Counted from the stretch's first letter, positions 54,547-63,847 are shown. The stretch is 64,000 nt of DNA from Halobacteriovorax sp. JY17 (GCF_002753895.1 NZ_NJER01000002.1:62001-126000); one strand, 5' to 3'. The notes: generated from the sequence alone by a model not told the origin. A program made the numbers and translations.

Positions 54547-55115
54547 TGAGTCAGGTTATCTATAAGTTCATACTCTAGCAAGTCGTTCAACATAATTATG
54601 TCGTTTTTCTCTTTCGCAGGGATAAGCGCTTTCATAATAGAGAGAAGGTGAATTTCTAGAGTTTGAAACGTATTTGTATTCTTCAATTGCTCTTGGTGTC
54701 TTCTTCTCACTGTCTTATAGATTTTAGCCATTAATTGTACATATAGATCCATGATTTCAACAACTTCACCGAACATCATATTGGCTTCGTGTTTCTTGTT
54801 CTCACTTTGAAATTCAGAGTAAAGACTAATCTTCTGGACAATAGTATCAATATAAGATGAGCAATCGTTTAGTGCATCAAATGCAAGCTCATAGCTACTT
54901 GTTGTTGAAAAGTTGATGTCCTTATATCTTTCTACTGGCAGAGTAAGGGAAGATTGCTCTTCTTCATATGAAAGTTGAACGCCATCAATATCAATGGAAG
55001 TAATCACTTCATCATCGTGAAGAACTTCATTTAAAACAAAGTTCATTAAGTCATTCACGCTGGCATCATGCTCTGGTTTATTAATTGTTTTGTTGTTAAC
55101 AGTTACTGAGACCAT
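54498..55115 (-). CDS. Unknown 205-residue helical protein
   Basis: A protein with a short beta-rich N-terminus (VSVTVNNKTINK) and a long helical body from about residue 75 on. No family recognised. It sits between a GT9-like gene (8-base gap) and the histidine kinase (49-base overlap) and should be cotranscribed with them. The overlapping layout suggests the N-terminus of the kinase or the C-terminus here evolved by frame extension. Confidence 0.65.
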   Translation of the reverse strand: MVSVTVNNKTINKPEHDASVNDLMNFVLNEVLHDDEVITSIDIDGVQLSYEEEQSSLTLPVERYKDINFSTTSSYELAFDALNDCSSYIDTIVQKISLYSEFQSENKKHEANMMFGEVVEIMDLYVQLMAKIYKTVRRRHQEQLKNTNTFQTLEIHLLSIMKALIPAKEKNDIIMLNDLLEYELIDNLTQWKIKAIPELKKLRDL

Positions 55116-55123
55116 CCTGGTTC

Positions 55124-56830
55124 CTACCTTATTGTTGCTTGAGGTTTAATATTTTTATTTCTTTGATTCTGAGTAAGTGTCTTTTCACATAGTTCGTACA
55201 TTACACTTGTTACATTTGCTTGATCATGAAAAGAGTAAAATGAGCTTTCAGTTAATTCTACTAAATTTTCTCCATGAAGATTTGCTCTAGAGACTTTTCC
55301 AAAGTTTATTATTGGGCTTAGCTGTGGATATGTTTCTGAGACAATATCTGATAAGCGTTCTATTTCATCAACCTTCTTAGAGTAATCTTTAATTTGATTG
55401 ATATTTGGAGTATTCGATGAAATTTCTTCAAGAATGTACCTTGAATACTTTTTACCAAACTCACTTAATTCAAACAATTGCTGTAAACCCTGCATATCTT
55501 GAAGAATCCTCTGGTGTGTTTTATCGCTTATTTCTGGGAAGTCACTATGAGCTTCGACTTCATTGATAATATAGCTCCAAGTAATCATAAAGAATTTTTG
55601 AATTGTTTCAGTATATGTTACTTCGTTACCGAGTACTGATTGTAAGCTAAGTAAACCGAGGTTGTTGTACTTAGATCTAGAGATATTGATAGAGTTTAAG
55701 TGAAAGTGAGAAAGGTTCTTATTAAGTAACTCTTTAGTAACTTCTTCACCTTTAGATACCAACGAAAGAACTTCATTCACGGCCTGGTAGGGAATGTCTG
55801 CATGACATTGATAGAAGTCACATGAAGTGTCTGGCTTACATGGAAAGCATTTTGTCTGCGGTGACAAGCTATAGGCGCCATCGATATAGGGTATTGTTTC
55901 TCTTGTTCTTACTGGACCAAGTGAAATTGTAATAATAGGAATCTTCTTTAAAGAAGCTAAGTGACTAACCATTGAATCGTGACCAATAAACATAGAGTCG
56001 TCATCAAATAAGTTCTTAAGCTCTGTTATATTATGCTTGCCTGTAAGGTCTACAATTCTATTAGAGAACGAACTTAGTAGAGGGCTCGATGTTATTTTTT
56101 GGCAAGCCTCTCTGTCTGACTTGGCACCAACAATAAAGACTTTCTTTGATTCATTGTCTTTTAAAAATTTAAAGATAACTTCAACCCACTTCGTGTCACT
56201 CCATACCTTTTTCTTGTCAGAAGCGAACGGATGAATAAAAACTTTATTCTTTGGTCCAGAATTTACAGTGTTGTTTTCATCTTTCTTAGGAGCCACGCCA
56301 ACAATAAGCTTGTAGAGGTCTACTAAGTTAAATGAATTAAAGCTTGTTTCTAGAACATTGGCATAGAGGTATTGTGACCATTTATCTTTAATCTTAATAG
56401 AGGCATCTGTATCATAAACAGGACCGACTTTATGATTGGCCTTAATTAGGCTCATTAGATAATTGGCCGTTTTTGAGTAAGATAAATTTATACAAACATC
56501 AATATTATGAGAGGAAATTCTATCTTTCAGTTCTTTTATATTCTTTAAAGAGTTTTCAAGATTAACTACAGGACTTTTTAAAACTAAATCTTTTAGATCA
56601 ATGGTAATACATTCGTCGAATACTTCTTTAATTTGCTCGGTGAGGTGGTTCGCAAACTGCTTTCTCGCAATAAGAAGTAGCTTGTATTTATCACCATACT
56701 CAGCCCTTAGGGACTTAGCCATTTGAATTGTCTGTATTATATCTCCTAGACGGAGAATCTGAACAATCGCGATTGTCTTTTGAGCTTCTTGTGGAGGTAT
56801 GTCTACACTGTCTTTCTTAGCTGTTTCCAT
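55124..56830 (-). CDS. GT9-like glycosyltransferase
   Basis: A 568-residue protein whose first about 370 residues resemble ADP-heptose:LPS heptosyltransferases: QILRLGDIIQTIQMAKSL (26-43), VFIHPFASDKKKVWSDTKW (donor site region), and FIGHDSMVSHLASL. A Cys cluster KCFPCKPDTSCDFYQC follows, typical of some GT9 enzymes. The C-terminal about 190 residues are helical and unassigned. It is flanked by another GT9-like gene and a Maf-like gene near flagellar genes, so flagellin glycosylation is plausible; LPS is the alternative. Confidence 0.8.
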   Translation of the reverse strand: METAKKDSVDIPPQEAQKTIAIVQILRLGDIIQTIQMAKSLRAEYGDKYKLLLIARKQFANHLTEQIKEVFDECITIDLKDLVLKSPVVNLENSLKNIKELKDRISSHNIDVCINLSYSKTANYLMSLIKANHKVGPVYDTDASIKIKDKWSQYLYANVLETSFNSFNLVDLYKLIVGVAPKKDENNTVNSGPKNKVFIHPFASDKKKVWSDTKWVEVIFKFLKDNESKKVFIVGAKSDREACQKITSSPLLSSFSNRIVDLTGKHNITELKNLFDDDSMFIGHDSMVSHLASLKKIPIITISLGPVRTRETIPYIDGAYSLSPQTKCFPCKPDTSCDFYQCHADIPYQAVNEVLSLVSKGEEVTKELLNKNLSHFHLNSINISRSKYNNLGLLSLQSVLGNEVTYTETIQKFFMITWSYIINEVEAHSDFPEISDKTHQRILQDMQGLQQLFELSEFGKKYSRYILEEISSNTPNINQIKDYSKKVDEIERLSDIVSETYPQLSPIINFGKVSRANLHGENLVELTESSFYSFHDQANVTSVMYELCEKTLTQNQRNKNIKPQATIR

Positions 56831-56960
56831 GTCCTTCCTCTTCTAATAATGAGGCCAGGAATAGTACTTCGAGGTCATCTTGAGTTAGAGCAGTACCCGC
56901 TTGAGTACTTTTCTTTATCTCTTCGATTTTAGCTACAACCTCTGTTGCGAAATTACTCAT
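56817..56960 (-). CDS. 47-residue small protein between GT genes
   Basis: The ATG at 56960 follows AAGGAAGGTG and the frame ends in TAA at 56817, overlapping the next gene start by 14 bases. The peptide is helical and acidic (MSNFATEVVAKIEEIKK..., LTQDDLEVLFLASLLEEEG). The good ribosome site and coupled overlap argue for a real gene. Function unknown. Confidence 0.65.
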   Translation of the reverse strand: MSNFATEVVAKIEEIKKSTQAGTALTQDDLEVLFLASLLEEEGHGNS

Positions 56961-56981
56961 ACACCTTCCTTGGCATAAATA

Positions 56982-58634
56982 TTATAAACTTGCTTGGTTA
57001 ACTCTATTCGACGCTTTATTTTCAATTGCCGAGTTAGCTTCATGCTCTCTAGAGTTTTCTTCAATCGTTCTAAGAACTTCATAAACTTTTTGAAGTTCAT
57101 TCTTCATCTTATATAAGTGACCCTCTACTTCTTTAACTGAATCTTCTAGTCTGTTAGAAGCAATCCCTTCAAGTCTTGCTCTTAAGAAAAGGCTTGGGAT
57201 CGCCGTCATTGTAGAATCTTCACTGTGTGACAGTAGGTGACCTAATGAGTTTATAAAACTCTTGGACTGATTGGCACCTTCTCCAATTTGGATTAATGAG
57301 CGAATCGCACCGAGAAGATCTTTTGTAATATTTGTTACAGCTTCTTTTTCATTTGCAATCCATCTCTTAAAGTTTTCCCCTTTTAGCTCTAGAATCATTT
57401 CGCAATATGAATGATCATCCTTTGCAAGAAGAGTTTTTGAAAGATACATGCGAGAGGCAATTCTCTGGGCCTCTATTTCTGAATTTACTTCTCCCTTAAC
57501 TGCAAAGTAGGAAGTACCTAGATTATCTTTGTAAGGTCTATAGAGAGTATAGCCTTCGCTTATCTCTGTATTCTTGAAGGACTTTAGTCCGAGTAGAAGT
57601 AGAGTTGAATTAACTATATCGTCGGATTTTAAGTCAGATGTCGTGTCATTTTTTGAGAAGTGTCTATCTTCAATATTTTTTGAAAGAATAATTGATTGCT
57701 CATTTATAGAGCCTTGCTTAAGAAACGGAGAAGCGCCTAAACTTACTTCTACACAAGGGGTTTGAACTAAATCACTTAGGTGCTTAATAGCCGTATCTGG
57801 AGTAATTAGACAATCGAGATTTACAACAACACTCGTTAAGGCATGAAAGTCGGACTCGACAGAAACAAGTCTTCCTTCAAAGTGATCATTTATATGTGCA
57901 GCCTTTTCTTTTTCTTCATCTGTAGGAGCGACTAAAAGCATTGTTACAACATCTCTCTGATGTAGCTTTTCAATGACTTCAATAATCACACTCTCTGGAA
58001 TATTCTTTGACTCTTCAGATGTGAAGAGCTGAATACCCACTACTTTCTTATTCTTTCCTTCTTCTGCTCTTCTTAAAAAGTTTATATTTTTAGATGCATT
58101 CTCATTATGGTTAGTACTAGTTTTTAATTTGATACCATCTTTAACAGGAGTAACTCCGAGCATATTGTGATAGATATCGTTAAAGTGGATAGGTGAGAAC
58201 TCGAGCTCTGTGACGACATCGTTTAGAAGCATTCCCCATTCAGAATTATATGAGTTTTTCATTTCTTGGGTGAAGCTTAGCCCAACTCTCTTCTCTGTCT
58301 TCATAAGAGATGTAATGTGAGTAGAGACCCTATCGTTTGAGTAGTTAATGACTTGGTCCCATTCTTTACTCGTGACAGGTTGCAGATCTTTGCTAAATTC
58401 CTCTAATGAGTAAGCATTGTTAAATATATCACTTTTACAAACTGTAATTATTCTCTTTCTATCAATTGTGAAAATATTTGAGAGACCCTCAATATTTAGA
58501 GCAACTTTTTCAAACTCTTTGTAGATAAGAAGAGATACTTCGTACTCACCACTTTTAATCATTGAGTTGATAAGGTGAGTAGAGCTATAGATATCTCCAA
58601 AACGTCTTAAATTTACTAGTAGTACTTTCTTCAT
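56982..58634 (-). CDS. GT9-like glycosyltransferase (second)
   Basis: A 550-residue protein. The N-terminal KKVLLVNLRRFGDIYSSTHLINS (1-24) is the GT9 acceptor-side start; GIQLFTSEESKNIPE is the donor-side strand and loop, and CLITPDTAIKHLSDL the heptosyltransferase-type D-T-x-x-x-H motif. The C-terminal about 170 residues are helical, like those of the other GT. It starts 1 base after the Maf-like gene, so it is part of the same operon. Confidence 0.77.
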   Translation of the reverse strand: MKKVLLVNLRRFGDIYSSTHLINSMIKSGEYEVSLLIYKEFEKVALNIEGLSNIFTIDRKRIITVCKSDIFNNAYSLEEFSKDLQPVTSKEWDQVINYSNDRVSTHITSLMKTEKRVGLSFTQEMKNSYNSEWGMLLNDVVTELEFSPIHFNDIYHNMLGVTPVKDGIKLKTSTNHNENASKNINFLRRAEEGKNKKVVGIQLFTSEESKNIPESVIIEVIEKLHQRDVVTMLLVAPTDEEKEKAAHINDHFEGRLVSVESDFHALTSVVVNLDCLITPDTAIKHLSDLVQTPCVEVSLGASPFLKQGSINEQSIILSKNIEDRHFSKNDTTSDLKSDDIVNSTLLLLGLKSFKNTEISEGYTLYRPYKDNLGTSYFAVKGEVNSEIEAQRIASRMYLSKTLLAKDDHSYCEMILELKGENFKRWIANEKEAVTNITKDLLGAIRSLIQIGEGANQSKSFINSLGHLLSHSEDSTMTAIPSLFLRARLEGIASNRLEDSVKEVEGHLYKMKNELQKVYEVLRTIEENSREHEANSAIENKASNRVNQASL

Positions 58635-58635
58635 T

Positions 58636-59367
58636 TTACTCTCTACCTTCTAATTCAAGTGATCCTTTAACCATTTCTTTAAATGCCATTAAAAAGTGAT
58701 CGTTATTATTGACGGGAGCTTCTTTGGGATAAAGACTCTCGTCGATTGCGGACATTAAGTCGAGGTTAGGGTTTAGATTTTTTATGCTTTCCTTAACATC
58801 TTCGGTGCTAAGGTAGTCAGAAAAACTTCCAACTGTTCTTGGTGCTTTGTATGAAAGTAAATTTTTAAAGTAGTTTTCATACAGATTGAAGCTTGCTGGA
58901 TGACTTATTATTCCTGGCTTATTAAGTAGATAGTTCACAAACTCTTTCTTCTTATAAAGTTCGGAAATCTCTTCGGCGGAATAGATTTGTATATTTGGAT
59001 TGTCTATAAAAGAATACTTCTTATAGTCTGAATATACTTTCTCATTTGGTTCGATAACGACAATTCTATATTCTTGTCCCCATTCTTTTTCAAGGAGCAG
59101 TATGGCTTCAGCTATATGGTATCCGAATCCAAGTCCAAGAATAAGAAGCTCGTTCTTCACTTTCAATAAAGAAGTATTCTTGACCATAAGGCCAGCTGCC
59201 TCTTTTATAGGGTTATAAATTGAGTGGAGGTGAACATCATTAACAACAGGAACTTTGTGTTCTGTTTTAGAAACTTTAACTTCATACCTATATAAAGATA
59301 GCTCTTCCATGGATTTATCCTGAGTGTTATATGATTGTGAATTTTCTGTATTTGAATGATCAGACAC
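58636..59367 (-). CDS. Maf-like N-terminal domain protein (flagellin glycosylation?)
   Basis: A 243-residue protein. LHSIYNPIKEAAGLM (about 46-60) and LLILGLGFGYHIAEAILLL (about 72-90), then VVIEPNEKVY, match the N-terminal Rossmann-like part of motility-associated factor (Maf/DUF115) glycosyltransferases. The catalytic DUF115 part seen in full Maf proteins is missing; the protein ends at about 240. Together with two GT9-like genes it suggests a split flagellin-modifying system. The family call is moderately sure. Confidence 0.65.
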   Translation of the reverse strand: MSDHSNTENSQSYNTQDKSMEELSLYRYEVKVSKTEHKVPVVNDVHLHSIYNPIKEAAGLMVKNTSLLKVKNELLILGLGFGYHIAEAILLLEKEWGQEYRIVVIEPNEKVYSDYKKYSFIDNPNIQIYSAEEISELYKKKEFVNYLLNKPGIISHPASFNLYENYFKNLLSYKAPRTVGSFSDYLSTEDVKESIKNLNPNLDLMSAIDESLYPKEAPVNNNDHFLMAFKEMVKGSLELEGRE

Positions 59368-59409
59368 GCTTGCTACCTCTTCCTTAAGGTTAAACTGTGA
59401 ATTTAGAAG

Positions 59410-59429
59410 GAGAACGAATCCTAGTTCTC
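59410..59429 (-). promoter_or_regulatory. Small hairpin in leader of Maf-GT operon
   Basis: GAGAAC / GTTCTC inverted repeat with an 8-base loop, about 45 bases before the Maf-like start. It could influence translation or mRNA stability. A TTGACA is present further upstream on this strand at about 59459-59464, but no good -10 lies at the right distance. Confidence 0.3.
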
Positions 59430-59494
59430 GCTCCTATATTTCCTCATGTCTGCGTATTTTTGTCAATGAGATTATAAAAAATAGCCGATTAACA

Positions 59495-59530
59495 CTGAAC
59501 TCATAACGACTTGATTTGTTATGAGTTCAG
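59495..59530. terminator. Hairpin after fliT
   Basis: A perfect 13-bp stem CTGAACTCATAAC / GTTATGAGTTCAG with a 10-base loop, just downstream of the fliT-like gene. There is no immediate T run on the - strand, so it may act as an mRNA 3' stabiliser or a weak terminator. Confidence 0.6.
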
Positions 59531-59542
59531 GAAAAATTAAGG

Positions 59543-59950
59543 TTATTTTTTGGTACTGTTAAGGTTGTAGCCCTTGAATTGCTGTCTTGACGTAAATATC
59601 GTAGCAATTTCCTTGGTTGTTTCAAGTTTTTGATCTTCAAGGAGTTCTGAGGATTTTAAGTCTATAGCTTGAACTTCACATGACCAGTTATATAGATCAC
59701 CTTGCCAGGCTTTTAGAATTTCAATTATTTCTGGAGTAACTTCGTCGGCCTTTAGTGTTGCGACCATTTCCTCTACTTCAGTTTGAAATTTCTCTAAAAC
59801 ATTTACAATTCTTTCTCTATTATCGGCTTCAAAGTTTACTAGGTTGATATCTCCCCTTGAAGTTGCCAAATAGATACTATGGGTAATTTTGAGACCACTG
59901 TCTAAAAGAGCGGTGTGCCTCATTAATAGATTGTAGATACGATTAATCAT
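59543..59950 (-). CDS. FliT-like flagellar chaperone
   Basis: A 135-residue helical protein in the fliD-fliS-fliT position. LLMRHTALLDSGLKITHSIYLA and the following helices fit a four-helix chaperone. FliT proteins bind FliD and are poorly conserved, so the call is positional. It overlaps the fliS stop as TAATG. Confidence 0.6.
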   Translation of the reverse strand: MINRIYNLLMRHTALLDSGLKITHSIYLATSRGDINLVNFEADNRERIVNVLEKFQTEVEEMVATLKADEVTPEIIEILKAWQGDLYNWSCEVQAIDLKSSELLEDQKLETTKEIATIFTSRQQFKGYNLNSTKK

Positions 59951-60354
59951 TAAGCCCCCTGTTGCTCTTTTTGAGCATTTTCTTTTCTAAGGGTCTTAAT
60001 AGCTTCACCCCAACCTTCATAGAGAGTATTTAAAACGTTTAGACATCCATTTAGTGGCTCAGCATCTATCTTAATATTTGCCTGAGTACTAGAGAAGAGA
60101 ATAAAGTCATAAAGTGATGATAGCTCTTTTGCTATATCTCCACCGACTTCAAAGTCTAAACTATTATTTAGCTCAATGACGATGTCCTGAAGCTTTCCAA
60201 TGTGTTCACCTTTGGCCGGAATGTTTTTCTCGCCAATGGCCTCTATTGCTTTCTTGCAACTTTTAATTGCCGCTTGATAGAGCATTAGTAAGATTTGTTC
60301 CTTACTTGCAGTGTGAATTGATGTTTTCTTATAAGCACCTAAACCATAACTCAT
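59950..60354 (-). CDS. fliS: Flagellin export chaperone FliS
   Basis: A 134-residue four-helix protein that holds flagellin unfolded before export. YGLGAYKKTSIHTASKEQILLMLYQAAIKSCKKA is the FliS start, and LSSLYDFILFSSTQANIKID carries the typical LYxxx second motif. I use the ATG at 60354 (GGAGGTGG in front); the frame extends to a TTG at 60366. Confidence 0.9.
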   Translation of the reverse strand: MSYGLGAYKKTSIHTASKEQILLMLYQAAIKSCKKAIEAIGEKNIPAKGEHIGKLQDIVIELNNSLDFEVGGDIAKELSSLYDFILFSSTQANIKIDAEPLNGCLNVLNTLYEGWGEAIKTLRKENAQKEQQGA

Positions 60355-60369
60355 AACCACCTCCAATGG

Positions 60370-61758
60370 TTAACCGAGTTGAGTCACAGGATCTGAACCA
60401 CCAGCACCAAGCGCTGCTATTCCTGAACCTTGACTCTTCATTCTCGAAATTGTTCCTTCTAATCTTGCAAATTTATCTTTTAAATTCTTTTCTTTTTGTT
60501 CAATCATTCTTTCTTTATTACTTATTCTTCTATCTATTTGGTCAATATTAGACTGAAGAGAATTCTTTCTTGTTTGTAATAATCCGTTAGGAAACTGAAG
60601 AGATGCCTTTACGGTGTCTCCTAGGTGATCTATGAAACCTGGACTTTTACCTTCTTCAGTGAAGTGTCCCGTTAAAATCTGAGTCACTAATTTATAGTTT
60701 GAAGCTAAATTATTATTAAGTGTTTCCGTTTCAACTTTTAAAAGACCATCTCTTTGAAATTTAATTCCTAAATCACTAAATCTCTTAAATCCAAATTCTG
60801 TCTTGATATCCTTGAAGATGGTCGATCTAAGACGTCCTTCGAGTGATTGGAGTAGGATATCTCCACCAAGAGTTCTCGATGTATCTGTTGTTTCATCCAT
60901 ATTGTTCTGTTGTTTAATAAAACCTAGAACAGAGTTGATACTTTCTACAAGTCCTTCAACTTTTGCAGTAACAGCTTGTGTATCTTCATCAATTTTTAAA
61001 GTAAATTCCTCTCCTGGGCGTGCTTTCTTTAAGTCTAAACTCACTCCAGGAATTAATTCGGAAGATTTATTTTCTGGAAGTTCGATCTCAAATCCATCTA
61101 GCTTAATTTTGGCATCGTGTGCTTCTCTTTCAAATTCTAAATAAAGATCATTATCTCCATCTACAAAATAAAAGTAAGGAAACTCCGCACGCTTTTCATC
61201 CCCCGTTTCTTCAAGAGACATGATCATTCGCCATGGTTGATCACTTCCGCTTCCGTCATTGACAACAGAGGCTCGAAGACCATTACCACTATCTTTATTT
61301 ATGAGTTTAGCGACAGCGTTTAAACTAGAATTATCAGAATCAATATAAATTTCTTTACTCTCACCATCAGGTAGAAAATATTGAATAAAACCAACACCAA
61401 CATAACTATCATCAGGACTTTCAAATCCAGATGACATTGCTGATGATTTTTGTGCTAGTTGAGATACCTCTATTTGATATGTTCCGGGTTGGGCAATGTT
61501 CTTATCTGCATTAACACCTAAGATATCTTCATTTGTTTGAACTTTTAATTCTCGGAGTGATCTTGCACTTGCGTTTTGTAAAACATTTCCACGCACACCT
61601 TCCATAAGCTTTATAAGCTCACCAACGAGTGCTTTCTTATCGCCAACTTTCTCTTTACGAGTTTCCATATTTTTAACAGGAATTTTTTCAGCAGCGATAA
61701 TCTGCTTAACAATATCTTTTGGAAGCCCTGTTGCAATGGAGCCAAAAGAAATACCCAA
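60370..61758 (-). CDS. fliD: Flagellar hook-associated protein 2 (cap)
   Basis: A 462-residue filament cap protein. The N-terminus SFGSIATGLPKDIVKQIIAAEKIPVKNMETRK is the FliD_N domain (usually SGLDxxxIVxQLMxxExxP), the middle is variable, and the C-terminal coiled coil (LQSNIDQIDRRISNKERMIEQKE...) precedes FARLEGTISRMKSQG. It is of normal size and heads the fliD-fliS-fliT operon. Confidence 0.93.
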   Translation of the reverse strand: MGISFGSIATGLPKDIVKQIIAAEKIPVKNMETRKEKVGDKKALVGELIKLMEGVRGNVLQNASARSLRELKVQTNEDILGVNADKNIAQPGTYQIEVSQLAQKSSAMSSGFESPDDSYVGVGFIQYFLPDGESKEIYIDSDNSSLNAVAKLINKDSGNGLRASVVNDGSGSDQPWRMIMSLEETGDEKRAEFPYFYFVDGDNDLYLEFEREAHDAKIKLDGFEIELPENKSSELIPGVSLDLKKARPGEEFTLKIDEDTQAVTAKVEGLVESINSVLGFIKQQNNMDETTDTSRTLGGDILLQSLEGRLRSTIFKDIKTEFGFKRFSDLGIKFQRDGLLKVETETLNNNLASNYKLVTQILTGHFTEEGKSPGFIDHLGDTVKASLQFPNGLLQTRKNSLQSNIDQIDRRISNKERMIEQKEKNLKDKFARLEGTISRMKSQGSGIAALGAGGSDPVTQLG

Positions 61759-61958
61759 ATCTTCCTCCTGAAGTTTCTCCTCTCATCCTAAGAGAAGTCG
61801 GTATACGCCTTTAAATAATAGCATATGGGGTATTCGACGCAATCGAACGGAGCATGGGGCAGTATTTTCTGTGAGGGATTTAGGGGTGTATAAAAAGAAA
61901 TTTTTATAAATACTTAAAATGACTTTCGGTAAGTTAATTAATGGCCTAAAATAAAAAT

Positions 61959-61979
61959 GGCCGGATTGGGGATCCGGCC
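61959..61979 (-). terminator. Orphan intrinsic terminator pointing towards fliD
   Basis: GGCCGGAT / ATCCGGCC with a 5-base loop; on the - strand it is followed by ATTTTTATTTT. No gene is known directly upstream on that strand; the divergent gene starts at 62051. The rest of the 61759-62050 gap shows the fliD ribosome site and a short stem (CTCT...AGAG) but no gene. Confidence 0.65.
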
Positions 61980-62050
61980 GTTTCGAGCGAGTAATGGACA
62001 TTTGGAATCAATGAAGACTCTCAAATGTTGTACTAATATGATCGGTTATT

Positions 62051-63553
62051 ATGGATAATACTTTAGAAAAAAAGTCAGGAATATTGTATTTAAAGTCAAA
62101 GTTCTTTTTATATCGAATAGTTATGTACTTTTCTTTCTTGCTAATTCCTGTCTATGTTCAGAAATCGTTAACTTTGAAGCCTATCTATCTCTTCATCTCA
62201 ATGATTCTTTACTGTTCATTTATAATGAGTCAGTGGTTTTTTCTTGGAAAAGAAATTGATCATCGCTTAAAAATCTACTTTAGAGTGAATTCATCAATCG
62301 ATCGTGTTGTTTATAGGCTCTTTCTTGGAATGTTCTTCTTCATTCTGATTTTTAACTTACTCTATTTATTACCTTCAAAATGGGTTTATAATTCATTTTG
62401 GATTATATGGGGTTCTCTTGGATTATTTTATTCGTGGCCAACAAGAGGAAAGATCATTCAAGAATCTGTTACGACAAATTTCTCAGAATTCAGATATCTC
62501 GATAGTTTTGAGAAAACGCTAGTTTTTCTAATCGTCAGCTTAATACTATTCTCTGTTCCCGAGATGCCATCTTTGGCCCAGAGAGATGCATTGATTTTCT
62601 TCTTAGATCCAGCTCATCAAATAAATGAACTATTCTGGAATTTTCTAACGGTAACGTTCTATCCCTTTAAAAGCTACCCTAGCCTTTTTAAGATCGGCTG
62701 GGCCACTTACTTTTATACAGTAAATATTTCGATGTACCTCCTTACCTTTTATGCTTTTTTAAGATTCTTTATATCGAGACGCTTATCTTTATTGGGAGTA
62801 TTTGCATTAATCTCCTCTTGGAGTTTTTCTAAAATAATTGGAAATAATTTGGGAACAACTTTGGTTGATACCTATACCCTAGCATGGCTTTGGGGTCTGC
62901 TTTGGGTGACAAAAAGTTCTACATATAGAACTGGACTATTCATTGGTTTGCTAGGTTTCTTTGGAACGATTGTAAACCAGTCTTATGCGCTTATCTCAGT
63001 GATTCAGATCGCTCTTCTTTTAGTATTTTTCTTAAGAGACAAGACGCCCTGGTTTAAGAAGCAAACATTTAAGTACGTCTCCTTTGGTTTGGGTCTGACT
63101 TTAGTTACGTTTGTTCTAAGTTTCGACCTTTCAAATATATTTAATCCAGGTGGAATGATAATCTTCGATAATTTAGCTACTCTAATAGATAGAAAAGCTT
63201 TTTTCATTCTCTCTGTCTTTGGAGTTTTGATTCTGTTTTTAAGAAGTTTTGTTCCAAGAATTAAATCGATACAAGTGTTAAAGTTTGGATCGGTTAAGAT
63301 GGAGGAACTCACTATTGGTTTAGTTGTGATTCTTCTCTTTGGTACCTTTGTAAATATTTCAGCAGTAAGTAAATTTTCTCTACTTTGGATGATTACTCTC
63401 TTTAGTCTTATTCCTTTAGAGCTAATCTTTTTACATATTAGTAGATTACGTTCTAGTAGGAATATGATTTACCTTATTTATATTTTGATTTGTCTATTAG
63501 ACTCTCATTTTGAAGGAAGGGTTAAAATATTCCTTAAACTATTTAATAGTTAA
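62051..63553 (+). CDS. Multi-pass membrane protein, unknown
   Basis: A 500-residue protein with about 12 hydrophobic segments, short basic loops and no signal peptide. There is a soluble-looking loop around 140-155 and a stretch EMPSLAQRDALIFFLDPAHQINELFWNF near 170-197. Its size and topology resemble glycosyltransferase-C-type or transporter proteins, but no signature is seen. It is divergent from the fliD operon. Function not assigned. Confidence 0.75.
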   Translation: MDNTLEKKSGILYLKSKFFLYRIVMYFSFLLIPVYVQKSLTLKPIYLFISMILYCSFIMSQWFFLGKEIDHRLKIYFRVNSSIDRVVYRLFLGMFFFILIFNLLYLLPSKWVYNSFWIIWGSLGLFYSWPTRGKIIQESVTTNFSEFRYLDSFEKTLVFLIVSLILFSVPEMPSLAQRDALIFFLDPAHQINELFWNFLTVTFYPFKSYPSLFKIGWATYFYTVNISMYLLTFYAFLRFFISRRLSLLGVFALISSWSFSKIIGNNLGTTLVDTYTLAWLWGLLWVTKSSTYRTGLFIGLLGFFGTIVNQSYALISVIQIALLLVFFLRDKTPWFKKQTFKYVSFGLGLTLVTFVLSFDLSNIFNPGGMIIFDNLATLIDRKAFFILSVFGVLILFLRSFVPRIKSIQVLKFGSVKMEELTIGLVVILLFGTFVNISAVSKFSLLWMITLFSLIPLELIFLHISRLRSSRNMIYLIYILICLLDSHFEGRVKIFLKLFNS

Positions 63554-63614
63554 AAGTTAAATCTATGATAGAATTGATATAAGAGTACGGTACAGCATAG
63601 GAAAAGGAGTTTCT

Positions 63615-63833
63615 TTGTTTAAATCGAACCTTACAAAAAAGCTATATGCAGACTTCTTAGACCATTTTGAATTAACTAATTCAAAAATTCATTCCTCACC
63701 ATTTGTATTTGTTGACCCTCTGTACGGAGAAATCAGACTTGTGACAAGTATGACTTCGAATTCTGTTGGAGATGTCATAGCCAATTCTGTGGCCTCTCAC
63801 GGTGAGCTGGAAATTCTCTCAACGGGAGAATAG
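63615..63833 (+). CDS. Unknown 72-residue protein (TTG start)
   Basis: Starts with TTG after AAAAGGAG, with good spacing. The product is MFKSNLTKKLYADFLDHFE..., then VFVDPLYGEIRLVTSMTSNSVGDVIANSVASHGELEILS, a mixed alpha/beta small domain. It follows the membrane protein by 61 bases. No family recognised. Confidence 0.6.
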   Translation: MFKSNLTKKLYADFLDHFELTNSKIHSSPFVFVDPLYGEIRLVTSMTSNSVGDVIANSVASHGELEILSTGE

Positions 63834-63847
63834 GTCGAGGAGAAATT

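Noticed and set aside
61783-62001. 72-residue - strand frame upstream of fliD
   Set aside because: It contains the terminator hairpin within its coding region and has no ribosome site.
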